DNA from: Larkinella humicola
GTDB lineage: Bacteria; Bacteroidota; Bacteroidia; Cytophagales; Spirosomataceae
Direction of reading: 5' to 3'
DNA: 64,000 nt
Assembly: GCF_008727875.1 (NCBI RefSeq)
Contig: NZ_VTWS01000002.1
Location: 372,001-436,000, forward strand
The translations under genes were made by a program, and so were the position numbers. Position 1 is the stretch's first letter; each line of letters opens with the position of its first letter. The notes below the pieces were generated by a model. That model saw only the letters and a program-made list of their open reading frames with translations, searched no databases and was not told the origin of the DNA. This document shows, piece by piece, positions 56,370 through 64,000 of the stretch.

Positions 56370-58634
56370 TTACTTCGACAAAACTACCTTCTGGTGCCGC
56401 ACCGGTTGCCCCTCGCGCATCAGCCGGATCAAATAAACGCCCATCGGCAGGGTTCCCAAATCCAGCGTAGCTTCCGTATGTGCCTGCACCGCCTGCCGGG
56501 TCGTCACGGGTTGACCGAGCAGATTCATGACCTGAACGACGCCGTTGTTGGGCGACTTAACCCGCAAAAACCGGTCGGTCGGACTTGGATATACCCACGG
56601 CAGCCTGTCTTCTTCGTCTTCAAGACCCGTAATGATCACTTTCTCCGACGTGTTGCGAAGATACCGGACCCCACCGGCGCTGGTTCCGGCCAACACATCC
56701 GCCAAACCGTCGTCGTTCAGATCGGCAGCCGTCAGGGCCAGATTAGCGCCGGGCGTAGTCTTGTCCGTGGTCTGGGTAATCTCGTTGATCACCAGCGTGG
56801 AGTCCAGCAATACCATTTTGTCGGTGGGTTTTTCCGGCAGTTGGTAGAGCCGCAGGCTGCCGTCGCGGGTGCCGGTCAGCAGTTCGGGGCGCTGGTCGCC
56901 GTTGAGATCGATGACGACAATAGAGGGGCTGGTCGCGCCAGGCACCACGTTGATCTGTCCGTAATTCTGCTGTTGTAGCTCATATTTGGGTGCCGTTGTC
57001 GTGCCGGTATTGCGGTGATACTCAATCGTTCCGTTCTGTTTTCCGATCAGCAAGTCGGTTTTTCCGTCCCGATCCACGTCATACCAGGTCGGCAGGTCGA
57101 TCACGCCCAGGCGGTCGGGCGTCGGGATTTGCTGCACCTTGGTCGGGTCGAGTTGAAAAGCCGCTCCCCGTCCGGCCTGATTCAGAATGTAGCGGATTTC
57201 CGGTGCGCGGTTGATCGAATTCCCGGTAAAAATCAGGTCGAAGCTGTTGTTTCCGTCGATATCAGCCACGGCCACTTTCAGGTCCGTCAACAGAAATTGC
57301 TCCGACAGTTTCAGATAATCCGTCGTTCGCAGTTCAAAAACCGGTTTGCTTTTGGTGCCGGTATTTTCGAAGTGCGCGATGCTGGCCCGGTAGCCCGTGG
57401 CGGACCGAACGCCCGCATTGCCCACCAGCAGATCCATGTCGCCATCGCCGTCGAGATCGGCCAGAACCGGAGTCGCTCCTTCGCCCAAATCAATCATGTC
57501 TTCCTGCAAAAAACTCTTGCTGACATACTGAAAATTGGGAAGTTGATTGGTTCCGGCATTTTTATAAAACCAGTTGGATGCCCGGTAATCGATCAGGTTG
57601 CCTTCATTCCCGTACGTATTGGGCGAGGCAACGAGGTCTTTAATCCCATCAAAATCAAGATCTTCGGCGTAAAGGGCCGGAAAAATATCGAAAGAAATTG
57701 GAGTGACCGCCGGAAAGCGGCTGGTCGACGTAATGAAACGGGCCGAAGCACCATTGCCACCGACGTTGGTCAGCATCGAAACGTTGGGACAGGTGACGTG
57801 GGCCGTCAGCAAATCTTTGTTGCCATCGCCGTCGAGGTCGATCACAAGCATGGAATTTCCGTTGTGCTTCACCCGCGCGCCCGAATTGTCGCCCCCGGTT
57901 TCGTTGCCGACGTAGACACAATCCAGTCCGAAAATGAATTCGTCGCAGTGATCGTCGCTTTTGAAATTGCCCCAACAAAATCCGATTCGCTTGAAATCCA
58001 GGCCATTCGGGTCGTTTTTCCGCTCGACGCTCATGTTCTGGTACAGATTCGCCGTTCCTCCGTTGATGTCGTAGGTCAGAATGTCGATGTCGCCGTCGTT
58101 GTCGGCATCCAGAATCGCCGGGATGTCAACCGAGTTGATGTATAAATTCAGCGTACCGGAAAGTCCTTCGTGATAAACCGGGTCGGCAATGGTTTTCCAC
58201 GACAATTGGCCATTTGCCGAGGTATTTTGCAGAATCCGAAGCCCGCCGTTGGTGTGCGTAAAGAGGTCTTTTTTGCCGTCGTGGTCGTAGTCGGCCAACA
58301 GCATCCAGGTACCGAACGTAATGGCCGGAAACTGTTCCTCATACTGCGGAGCATACCGCCAGACGTAGCTCGCATCAGCCTGTCTTTCAGCTACAAAGGC
58401 CATAATTCGACTGGTCTGCCGGTCGTATACCACCAGGTCTTCAACGGTATCGGTGTTGAGGTGGAGGGTGGAATATTGCGCCCCGTTGGTGCCACCCGCC
58501 CACGGATTAGCCAGGTTCCGGCCCACGATTTTGACGGTAGCCCCGGCCTCGTAGCGAAAGGAAAAAGAACCGCTGGTTTGAGCCCGCGCGATTTGAAGAA
58601 TCAGAAAACAAAGTACGGTAAACAGCTTTTTCAT
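56370..58634 (-). CDS. FG-GAP/VCBS-repeat protein with type IX sorting domain
   Basis: A 754-residue secreted protein: signal peptide (MKKLFTVLCFLILQIARAQ), many FG-GAP/VCBS propeller repeats with calcium-type DxDxDG loops (ADYDHDGKKDLFTH, DADNDGDIDILTY, DLDGDGNKDLLTA, DLDGDGDMDLLVG, DVDRDGKTDLLIG, DLNDDGLADVLAG), and a C-terminal ~75-residue type A sorting domain for the type IX secretion system (VYPSPTDRFLRVKS ... LGTLPMGVYLIRLMREG). It is probably cell-surface attached or released. The start at 58634 is the signal-peptide Met. Confidence 0.9.
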   Translation of the reverse strand: MKKLFTVLCFLILQIARAQTSGSFSFRYEAGATVKIVGRNLANPWAGGTNGAQYSTLHLNTDTVEDLVVYDRQTSRIMAFVAERQADASYVWRYAPQYEEQFPAITFGTWMLLADYDHDGKKDLFTHTNGGLRILQNTSANGQLSWKTIADPVYHEGLSGTLNLYINSVDIPAILDADNDGDIDILTYDINGGTANLYQNMSVERKNDPNGLDFKRIGFCWGNFKSDDHCDEFIFGLDCVYVGNETGGDNSGARVKHNGNSMLVIDLDGDGNKDLLTAHVTCPNVSMLTNVGGNGASARFITSTSRFPAVTPISFDIFPALYAEDLDFDGIKDLVASPNTYGNEGNLIDYRASNWFYKNAGTNQLPNFQYVSKSFLQEDMIDLGEGATPVLADLDGDGDMDLLVGNAGVRSATGYRASIAHFENTGTKSKPVFELRTTDYLKLSEQFLLTDLKVAVADIDGNNSFDLIFTGNSINRAPEIRYILNQAGRGAAFQLDPTKVQQIPTPDRLGVIDLPTWYDVDRDGKTDLLIGKQNGTIEYHRNTGTTTAPKYELQQQNYGQINVVPGATSPSIVVIDLNGDQRPELLTGTRDGSLRLYQLPEKPTDKMVLLDSTLVINEITQTTDKTTPGANLALTAADLNDDGLADVLAGTSAGGVRYLRNTSEKVIITGLEDEEDRLPWVYPSPTDRFLRVKSPNNGVVQVMNLLGQPVTTRQAVQAHTEATLDLGTLPMGVYLIRLMREGQPVRHQKVVLSK

Positions 58635-58635
58635 G

Positions 58636-58643
58636 TAACTTTG
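58636..58643 (+). promoter_or_regulatory. Possible -7 element for murF
   Basis: TAACTTTG fits TAnnTTTG, about 94 bp before the murF start and at the very start of the divergent gene. No TTG is found at -33. Confidence 0.3.
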
Positions 58644-58736
58644 GCTCATTAACCGCGTGTAAGCGGCCGACTAGGAGGTCGTGCGGTTAACTGATAACGA
58701 ACAGACTCATAACGTTGGTTTACTTCTTTCCGGAAA

Positions 58737-60020
58737 ATGGTTATATCCATTCCTGAATTGTACGATCGCTTCCGCGAATGCGCGGGCGTATCGACTGATA
58801 CCCGTAAAATTACAGAAGGTTGTCTGTATGTCGCACTCAAAGGCGAGAAGTTCGACGGAAATTTATTCGCGAATGATGCGCTGGAAAAAGGCGCACGTTA
58901 CGCCCTGGTCGATACGCCGGAACTGGCGACCGACAGCCGGTATTTGCTGGTCGACGATGGCCTTACGGCGTTGCAGGAACTGGCTCGCTACCACCGGAAT
59001 ACGCTGACCATTCCCGTTATCGGCCTGACCGGTTCGAACGGAAAAACGACCACCAAAGAACTGATCGCCAGCGTCGTGTCCCGCAAATACCGGACGTATG
59101 CGACGCAGGGAAATCTCAACAACCACATTGGTGTGCCGCTCACTTTGCTGGCCATCGATGCGGCTTACGAGATGGCGGTCGTGGAAATGGGGGCCAATCA
59201 CCAGGGCGAAATCCGGCTTCTCTGCTCCATCGCCCAACCGACGCACGGCATGATTACCAACGTCGGAAAAGCCCATCTGGAAGGGTTCGGGGGCGTTGAG
59301 GGGGTGCGCAAAGGCAAAGGCGAGCTGTTCGATTTTCTGGCCGAAACGGGCGGAACGGTTTTTATCAACGCCCACAGCCCGGTTTTGATGGAGATGGCGG
59401 CCGAACGGCTGTTCCGCGAGGCTGTTTTTTACCAGCTCACCGGTCAGTACGAGATCCTCAGCGACAATCCGGTGGTATATAAAGACGAGGTCGGTCAGGT
59501 CATCACCACGCATCTGCCGGGTCGTTACAACTTTGACAATATGGCGGCCGCGCTCTGCATCGGGAAGTTTTTTGGCGTTCCGGCGGAGGAAGCGAACGAA
59601 GCGGTGGCGGGGTATAATCCGACCAACAACCGCTCGCAGTTCATCCGGAAAGGCAGCAACACCATTTTGATGGATGCCTATAACGCCAATCCGAGTTCGA
59701 TGGCTGCGGCCATTCAGCACTTTATGAAGCAGGATGCCGCCCATAAAGTCGTGATTCTGGGCGATATGTACGAGCTCGGACCTGAAAGCCCCGCCGAACA
59801 CGCGGCTTTGGGCGAGTTGATTGCCCAGGGGAAATTCGACACCGTGATTCTGGCCGGGCAGGACATGCGGTATGCGCTGAGTGCGTTGCCGAAAGCGTAT
59901 TATTTCCCCGACAAATTTTCGTTACACAACTGGATTATGGACAATCCGTTTCAGGACACGGCCATCTTGATCAAAGGGTCGCGCGGCATGGGGTTGGAGT
60001 CGGTTGTGCAGTTTTTGTAA
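58737..60020 (+). CDS. murF: UDP-MurNAc-tripeptide--D-Ala-D-Ala ligase
   Basis: A 427-residue Mur ligase. The N-terminal substrate domain (VSTDTRKITEGCLYVALKGEKFDGN) precedes the ATP-binding GLTGSNGKTTTKEL (97-110), VVEMGANHQGEI, the PTNNRSQF loop and DAYNANPSSM. It adds D-Ala-D-Ala to the peptidoglycan precursor in the cytoplasm. The gene is outside any dcw cluster, as is common in this phylum. Confidence 0.96.
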   Translation: MVISIPELYDRFRECAGVSTDTRKITEGCLYVALKGEKFDGNLFANDALEKGARYALVDTPELATDSRYLLVDDGLTALQELARYHRNTLTIPVIGLTGSNGKTTTKELIASVVSRKYRTYATQGNLNNHIGVPLTLLAIDAAYEMAVVEMGANHQGEIRLLCSIAQPTHGMITNVGKAHLEGFGGVEGVRKGKGELFDFLAETGGTVFINAHSPVLMEMAAERLFREAVFYQLTGQYEILSDNPVVYKDEVGQVITTHLPGRYNFDNMAAALCIGKFFGVPAEEANEAVAGYNPTNNRSQFIRKGSNTILMDAYNANPSSMAAAIQHFMKQDAAHKVVILGDMYELGPESPAEHAALGELIAQGKFDTVILAGQDMRYALSALPKAYYFPDKFSLHNWIMDNPFQDTAILIKGSRGMGLESVVQFL

Positions 60021-60051
60021 GGCACCAAAATTGACAAGGCATAAAAAACAG

Positions 60052-60200
60052 CCCACGGTTTTAACCGTGGGTTACAACGAAACAGCGGACAACCACAACA
60101 ACCGTTTTAACGGTTTTGGCCATTGACCACGGAAAAAACCGTTAAAACGGTTAGCGTAAAGTAGGGAATTACAAACCTACTCCACGGTTTTAACCGTGGG
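60052..60200. repeat. Cluster of four related palindromes
   Basis: CCCACGGTTTTAACCGTGGG occurs at 60052-60071 and, but for its first base, again in the same orientation at 60182-60200. Between them AACCGTTTTAACGGTT (60100-60115) and its exact reverse complement (60137-60152) form a further pair. All share the AACCGTTTTAACGGTT core. The cluster follows murF. Confidence 0.8.
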
Positions 60201-60251
60201 CTTATACAAAAAAGCGAATGCCATTTTTGTTTTATTCCTAAATGATCCTTT

Positions 60252-60908
60252 ATGAAAAAATACCCGCTCCTGTTTCTGTTAACCGTTGTTATTCAATATA
60301 TTGCGCTCGCTCAGGAAGTCGTTCCTTTTGAAAACGAGATCAAGGCTTTTGAGGAACAGGACCGTAGCGCGTCGCCCCCCCAGGATGTGATTCTGTTTAC
60401 CGGCAGTTCGTCCATCAAGCTCTGGCAAACCCTCCAGGCCGATTTTCCGGACAAGAAGGTGCTCAACCGTGGTTTTGGCGGTTCCAAATTGCCCGATGTC
60501 ATTTACTTCGCCGACCGCGTGACGGTTCCTTACAAACCTAAACAGATTGTGATTTACGCCGGCGAAAACGACGTCGCCAGCGGCACCGTGACGGCTCAGG
60601 AAGTGCGCGACCGGTTTGTTACGCTGTTTACGAAAATCCGGAAATCGTTGCCCAAAACGCCCATCGTTTTCATTTCGATGAAGCCCAGCCCGTCGCGCCG
60701 GAAGTTTTTACCGGTTACGATGGAAGCCAACGACCTCATTAAGAACTACATTGCCAAACAAAAACAGGCGCAATACCTCGATATTTATACGCCCATGCTC
60801 GATGCCAACGGCCAGATCCGGGGCGAACTGTTCCGGGCCGACAGCCTGCACATGAGTCCGAAAGGCTACGAAATCTGGACGGCTAAACTGAAACCGCTCC
60901 TGAAGTAA
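60252..60908 (+). CDS. Exported SGNH/GDSL-family hydrolase
   Basis: A 218-residue protein with signal peptide (about 1-21, YIALAQ). SGNH blocks: FTGSSSIKLW (nucleophile among S52-S54), NRGFGG (block II glycine), GENDVASG (N106 block III) and DSLHMSPKGY (D197, H200). It would hydrolyse an ester in the periplasm or outside; carbohydrate esters are a common substrate for this group. It lies 21 bp before the heptose kinase gene. Confidence 0.9.
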   Translation: MKKYPLLFLLTVVIQYIALAQEVVPFENEIKAFEEQDRSASPPQDVILFTGSSSIKLWQTLQADFPDKKVLNRGFGGSKLPDVIYFADRVTVPYKPKQIVIYAGENDVASGTVTAQEVRDRFVTLFTKIRKSLPKTPIVFISMKPSPSRRKFLPVTMEANDLIKNYIAKQKQAQYLDIYTPMLDANGQIRGELFRADSLHMSPKGYEIWTAKLKPLLK

Positions 60909-60929
60909 GAAGGATTAAAACCAAACGCA

Positions 60930-61940
60930 TTGACCAGTACCGCATTGATTAACACCGCATCCCTGGAAGAAATTTTTGAAGCGTTCAATTCGCTCCGTGT
61001 CCTGATCGTCGGCGACGTGATGCTCGACTCCTACGTCTGGGGTCGCGTGGATCGGATTTCGCCGGAAGCGCCCGTGCCGGTTGTAACCGTCCAACGGCGG
61101 GAATTACGGCTGGGCGGGGCCGGTAATGTGATTCTGAATGTCCGGGCGCTGGGTGCCGAACCCATCATTTGCTCGGTGATTGGAACCGACGAACCGGGCG
61201 ACCGGCTGATCGGTCAACTCCAGGAAAGCGGCTTATACTGCGACGGACTGATTCGGAGCGATTCCCGCATGACCACCATTAAGGAGCGGATCATGGCCGG
61301 TTCGCAGCAGGTGGTTCGGGTGGATACGGAAACCGATCAATACATCTCCGAATCGGAACGGAATCTTCTGATTGCGAAAGCCAAAGAGCTAATCCCGACG
61401 TGTCAGGTAGTTATTTTTCAGGATTACGACAAGGGTGTTCTGAGCCCGGAAGCCATTGCCGAAATTACGGATTTTGCCAACGAACAGGGTGTTCCGACGG
61501 TGGTGGACCCAAAAAAACGGAATTTTCTGGCCTACCACCACACCACGCTTTTCAAGCCCAACCTGAAAGAATTGAAAGAGGGGCTTAAAATTGACTTCGA
61601 TGTAACGAAAACCGGTGAATTTCAGGCGGCTATCGACCAGTTGAAAGCCCGAATGAGTCTGAAAGGGGCGTTGATTACCCTCTCGGAGCGGGGCGTTTTT
61701 ATCGATTTTCAGGGCGAAATTCACCGGTTTCCAGCCCACATCCGCCAGATTTCGGATGTGTCGGGCGCGGGCGATACCGTCATTAGCGTGGCGGCCTGTT
61801 GCGTGGCCCTCGGATTGGCGCCCCGTTTCATCGCCGGTCTGTCGAATCTGGCCGGAGGACTGGTCTGCGAATCGCTCGGCGTCGTACCCATCAACAAGCA
61901 ACGGCTGAAAACGGAAGCCATCAAGGAAGCATTATTGTAA
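60930..61940 (+). CDS. rfaE1: D-glycero-beta-D-manno-heptose-7-phosphate kinase
   Basis: A 336-residue PfkB-family kinase matching the first domain of HldE (RfaE domain I): VLIVGDVMLDSYVWGRVDRISPEAPVPVV, LGGAGNVILNVRALGAEP, and the catalytic GAGDT with D282. It phosphorylates heptose-7-phosphate for lipopolysaccharide core synthesis. The nucleotidyltransferase half of HldE is absent, so a separate gene must supply it. The start is TTG at 60930, as no ATG gives a complete N-terminus. Confidence 0.9.
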   Translation: MTSTALINTASLEEIFEAFNSLRVLIVGDVMLDSYVWGRVDRISPEAPVPVVTVQRRELRLGGAGNVILNVRALGAEPIICSVIGTDEPGDRLIGQLQESGLYCDGLIRSDSRMTTIKERIMAGSQQVVRVDTETDQYISESERNLLIAKAKELIPTCQVVIFQDYDKGVLSPEAIAEITDFANEQGVPTVVDPKKRNFLAYHHTTLFKPNLKELKEGLKIDFDVTKTGEFQAAIDQLKARMSLKGALITLSERGVFIDFQGEIHRFPAHIRQISDVSGAGDTVISVAACCVALGLAPRFIAGLSNLAGGLVCESLGVVPINKQRLKTEAIKEALL

Positions 61941-61944
61941 ACCG

Positions 61945-62385
61945 ATGGAAGTTCAAAAAGAAAACTACACCATTTCGACCGATCCGGCGCGGCTTCAATT
62001 TGAGGTCATTTACGATTTTCTAACCAATCGCTCCTACTGGGCCACCGGCATCAGCCGCGAAACGCTGCAAAAGCAACTGGACCACACAACCTTGCATTTT
62101 GGCCTCTATGATGGTGAAAACCAAATTGGCTATGCCCAGGTGTTGACCAATTTCACGTCCTTCGCCTACCTCGGCAACGTTTTTGTGCTGGAAGACTACC
62201 GTGGACAGGGACTGTCGAAGTGGCTTATGGCGACTATTTTGGCCCATCCTGAGTTGCAAGTCATCCGGCGCTGGCTCCTGGCCACCCGCGATGCCCACGG
62301 GTTATACCGGCAATTCGGTTTCACGGAACTCACCAAACCGGAAACCATGATGGAGAGATTCGACGATTCGGCCATTCGGCGGTAA
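61945..62385 (+). CDS. GNAT-family N-acetyltransferase
   Basis: A 146-residue acetyltransferase of the GNAT fold. The acetyl-CoA loop is at FVLEDYRGQGLSKWLMATILAH (Q/R-x-x-G-x-G/A), with the closing ATRDAHGLYRQFGFTEL segment. Its gene begins 4 bp after the heptose kinase stop, so the two are probably cotranscribed, though no functional link is evident. Confidence 0.9.
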   Translation: MEVQKENYTISTDPARLQFEVIYDFLTNRSYWATGISRETLQKQLDHTTLHFGLYDGENQIGYAQVLTNFTSFAYLGNVFVLEDYRGQGLSKWLMATILAHPELQVIRRWLLATRDAHGLYRQFGFTELTKPETMMERFDDSAIRR

Positions 62386-62392
62386 CGAAACG

Positions 62393-62860
62393 CTACCCGT
62401 TCTCTTCTTTTAACTTTTCCCGGGTTTCCTTGATTGCTTCCTCTACGGAATGCGACTTGCGCAGGTCACTGGTTTTTTTGGTCAGTTCCGCCATGGTGCA
62501 GTAGTGCCGGTACAAAACTGCCAGTTCTTCTTCACTCAGGTCTTCGCTGTCAATCAGGCGATTGCTGGCGCCTTTGGTCGCGGCAATGAGTTCATTGAGT
62601 TTAAGCTGAACAGAGAGCGACTCTTTATTTTGCGCTTTCTGAATCACAAAAACCATCAGAAACGTAACAATGGTGGTTCCCGTGTTGATAATCAGTTGCC
62701 AGCTTTCCGAATAATTGAACAAAGGGCCGGTGATGCCCCAGATCAGCACAGTTGCCAGGGCCATTACAAAAGCCATCGACGAACCAGTTGCTTTGGCGAC
62801 ACCCAATGAGAACCGCTCAAAAAAGCCTTTATTGGAATGCGAAGTCGTTATCTTTTTCAT
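62393..62860 (-). CDS. Low-affinity iron permease-family membrane protein
   Basis: A 155-residue protein with two TM helices (about 29-48, SMAFVMALATVLIWGITGPLF, and 55-75, WQLIINTGTTIVTFLMVFVIQ) followed by QKAQNKESLSVQLKLNELIAAT, the characteristic block of the low-affinity iron permease family (PF04120), and a charged helical tail. Transport by the bacterial members is not proven. Confidence 0.85.
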   Translation of the reverse strand: MKKITTSHSNKGFFERFSLGVAKATGSSMAFVMALATVLIWGITGPLFNYSESWQLIINTGTTIVTFLMVFVIQKAQNKESLSVQLKLNELIAATKGASNRLIDSEDLSEEELAVLYRHYCTMAELTKKTSDLRKSHSVEEAIKETREKLKEENG

Positions 62861-63036
62861 GAACTAACTGTTTAAGGTATATCCTGCCGAGCCTGCTTTT
62901 AGTTAAGCCCGAACGTACCCCCTAAACGAGGGAGTTGGATGATATACCTCAATCAGCCGGTTTTTGTTTGAGAAGATGAGTGTAGCGATTCACGTACCCG
63001 CTCATCGGTTCCGGTTGGTCAGGCCACTTACTCCGC

Positions 63037-63270
63037 CTACCCTGCCTGTCTTCTGATTTCGTTGATGTAATCGTCGGTGTAGTCTTTGCCCCGGTTGTTG
63101 TGGTACCGCCACACCACCTTGTAATTAAAAATCACCGCGACCGGCTGAATCGTCTTCTCCCTGGCTCCTTGCTCCAGGAATTGAATCGCTTCTTCTGAGG
63201 TATCGAACGGTTGAATTTCCGCTTCGGAATGCCGGGTAAATACGGCGTCGGCTTTCTTCTTCTCGCTCAT
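63037..63270 (-). CDS. Small conserved-looking hypothetical protein coupled to hemE
   Basis: A 77-residue soluble protein that I do not recognise. It has a central beta pattern ([19 protein letters not shown]) and charged ends. Its start overlaps the hemE stop by 4 bp (ATGA), so it is translated with hemE; this supports it being a real gene. Confidence 0.6.
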   Translation of the reverse strand: MSEKKKADAVFTRHSEAEIQPFDTSEEAIQFLEQGAREKTIQPVAVIFNYKVVWRYHNNRGKDYTDDYINEIRRQAG

Positions 63271-64000
63271 GCGGTGAATTCTTTTACGGTTTCGATAAAA
63301 TACTTAACCTTCTGCGGATCGGTATCGGGATAAACCCCATGACCCAGATTGGCAATGTACCGCTGCGTTCCGAAAGTCTGCAGCATCTTCGTCACTTCCG
63401 CTTTGATCTGACCATAATCGGCATACAAAACACAGGGATCGAGATTGCCTTGCAGGGTTTTGTCCGGAATCAACTGCCGCGATTCGGCCGCGTCCATGTT
63501 CCAGTCCAGCCCCACCACCGAGCAGCTCAACTGCCCGATTTCCTGGCGGGCAAAAAAGGCGCCTTTCGCAAAAACCGTTACCGGAACGCCGGTGGTTTCG
63601 GCCAGGGCATCGCAAATCTGTTTGATGTAAGGCAATGAGAACGTCCGGTATTGATCGGGCGACAAAATGCCTGCCCAGGAATCGAAGATTTGCACTAAAT
63701 CGGCACCCGCCCGGATTTGAGCTTTCAGGTAATCAATGGTGCTATCCGTAATTTTTTGCAGCAAAGCGTGCGAAAAGGCCGGATCGGCATACAGCAATTT
63801 CTTCGCCACTGAGAAGGTTTTGGAGCCTTTGCCTTCGGTCATGTAGCAAAATATCGTGAACGGCGCCCCCGCAAAACCGATCAGCGGAACCCGGCCTTTT
63901 AACTCTTTTTTAACGATTTTGATGGCATCCAGCACATAGGCCAGATCGCTCTCGGCATCAGCAACCTTGATGCGATCCAGCTCCTGCCGATTGCGAACGG
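63267..64000 (-). CDS. hemE: Uroporphyrinogen decarboxylase (5' part outside window)
   Basis: The last ~244 residues of HemE; the reading frame is open to the window edge, so the N-terminus is missing. Recognisable are [82 protein letters not shown] and [26 protein letters not shown]. It makes coproporphyrinogen III in haem synthesis. A small gene overlaps its 3' end. Confidence 0.95.
   Translation of the reverse strand, partial: VRNRQELDRIKVADAESDLAYVLDAIKIVKKELKGRVPLIGFAGAPFTIFCYMTEGKGSKTFSVAKKLLYADPAFSHALLQKITDSTIDYLKAQIRAGADLVQIFDSWAGILSPDQYRTFSLPYIKQICDALAETTGVPVTVFAKGAFFARQEIGQLSCSVVGLDWNMDAAESRQLIPDKTLQGNLDPCVLYADYGQIKAEVTKMLQTFGTQRYIANLGHGVYPDTDPQKVKYFIETVKEFTA

Noticed and set aside
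60045-60210. CRISPR array suggested by repeated CCACGGTTTTAACCGTGG.
   Set aside because: Only two direct copies, palindromic units, no regular spacers and no cas genes in the window.

Overview
The window reads as chromosomal DNA of a Bacteroidota bacterium, most likely a Cytophagales / Spirosomataceae-type organism (inference). The indicators are SusC/SusD and other TonB-dependent receptors, a FecI-type sigma factor with FecR, DUF4249 lipoproteins, a type IX secretion sorting domain, many lipoproteins, -7 elements of the TAnnTTTG type, and starts without Shine-Dalgarno sequences. I see no rRNA, tRNA, CRISPR array, transposase or prophage. About 46 protein genes are supported, and one (hemE) runs off the right edge.

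Layout. 1-9.4 kb: PPK2 polyphosphate kinase, an exported helix-hairpin-helix/beta-barrel protein, an AT-rich DUF3800 gene, a TonB receptor with its DUF4249 lipoprotein, and an S41 protease. 9.5-14.4 kb: a Gfo/Idh/MocA dehydrogenase, a double SnoaL-like lipoprotein, and a copper chaperone/CopA pair. 14.5-22.2 kb: a phosphorelay cluster (single REC, REC-histidine kinase, CheB, CheR, a 1159-residue CHASE3-GAF hybrid kinase with three receiver modules, and a divergent REC-HPt protein) with no chemoreceptor or CheA. 22.4-29.9 kb: a pseudouridine synthase with a very long charged tail, acetoacetate-CoA ligase, a CtpA-like protease and Ffh. 30.1-30.9 kb: an AT-rich HEPN plus partner gene pair. 30.9-41.1 kb: sigma factor divergent from FecR-SusC-SusD, then a membrane LytTR regulator, a small barrel protein and a class C beta-lactamase-fold hydrolase. 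41-50.6 kb: a TPR lipoprotein, DinB, a 1414-residue protein carrying two clan CD protease domains (caspase-like and CHAT) around an SGNH hydrolase, and a metallophosphoesterase/beta-propeller protein. 50.7-54.1 kb: cyclic-nucleotide-domain kinase, REC-glutaredoxin-like-TrxR-like flavoprotein and a UBP-type zinc finger. 54.1-64 kb: GH43, D-2-hydroxyacid dehydrogenase, FG-GAP/T9SS protein, MurF, SGNH hydrolase, heptose kinase, GNAT, iron-permease-like protein, a small unknown and HemE.

The most interesting items are (1) the caspase-SGNH-CHAT protein; (2) a ~50 bp interspersed element present once at the 3' end of each of two convergent genes, where it supplies the same C-terminal peptide and stop codon to both proteins and sits inside perfect 22-29 bp inverted repeats copied from each gene's own coding end; (3) the kinase / REC-TrxR-like / zinc-finger trio whose reductase lacks the redox cysteines; and (4) the HEPN pair. 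A recurrent theme is very long perfect hairpins between genes (19 to 47 bp stems), mostly between convergent genes.
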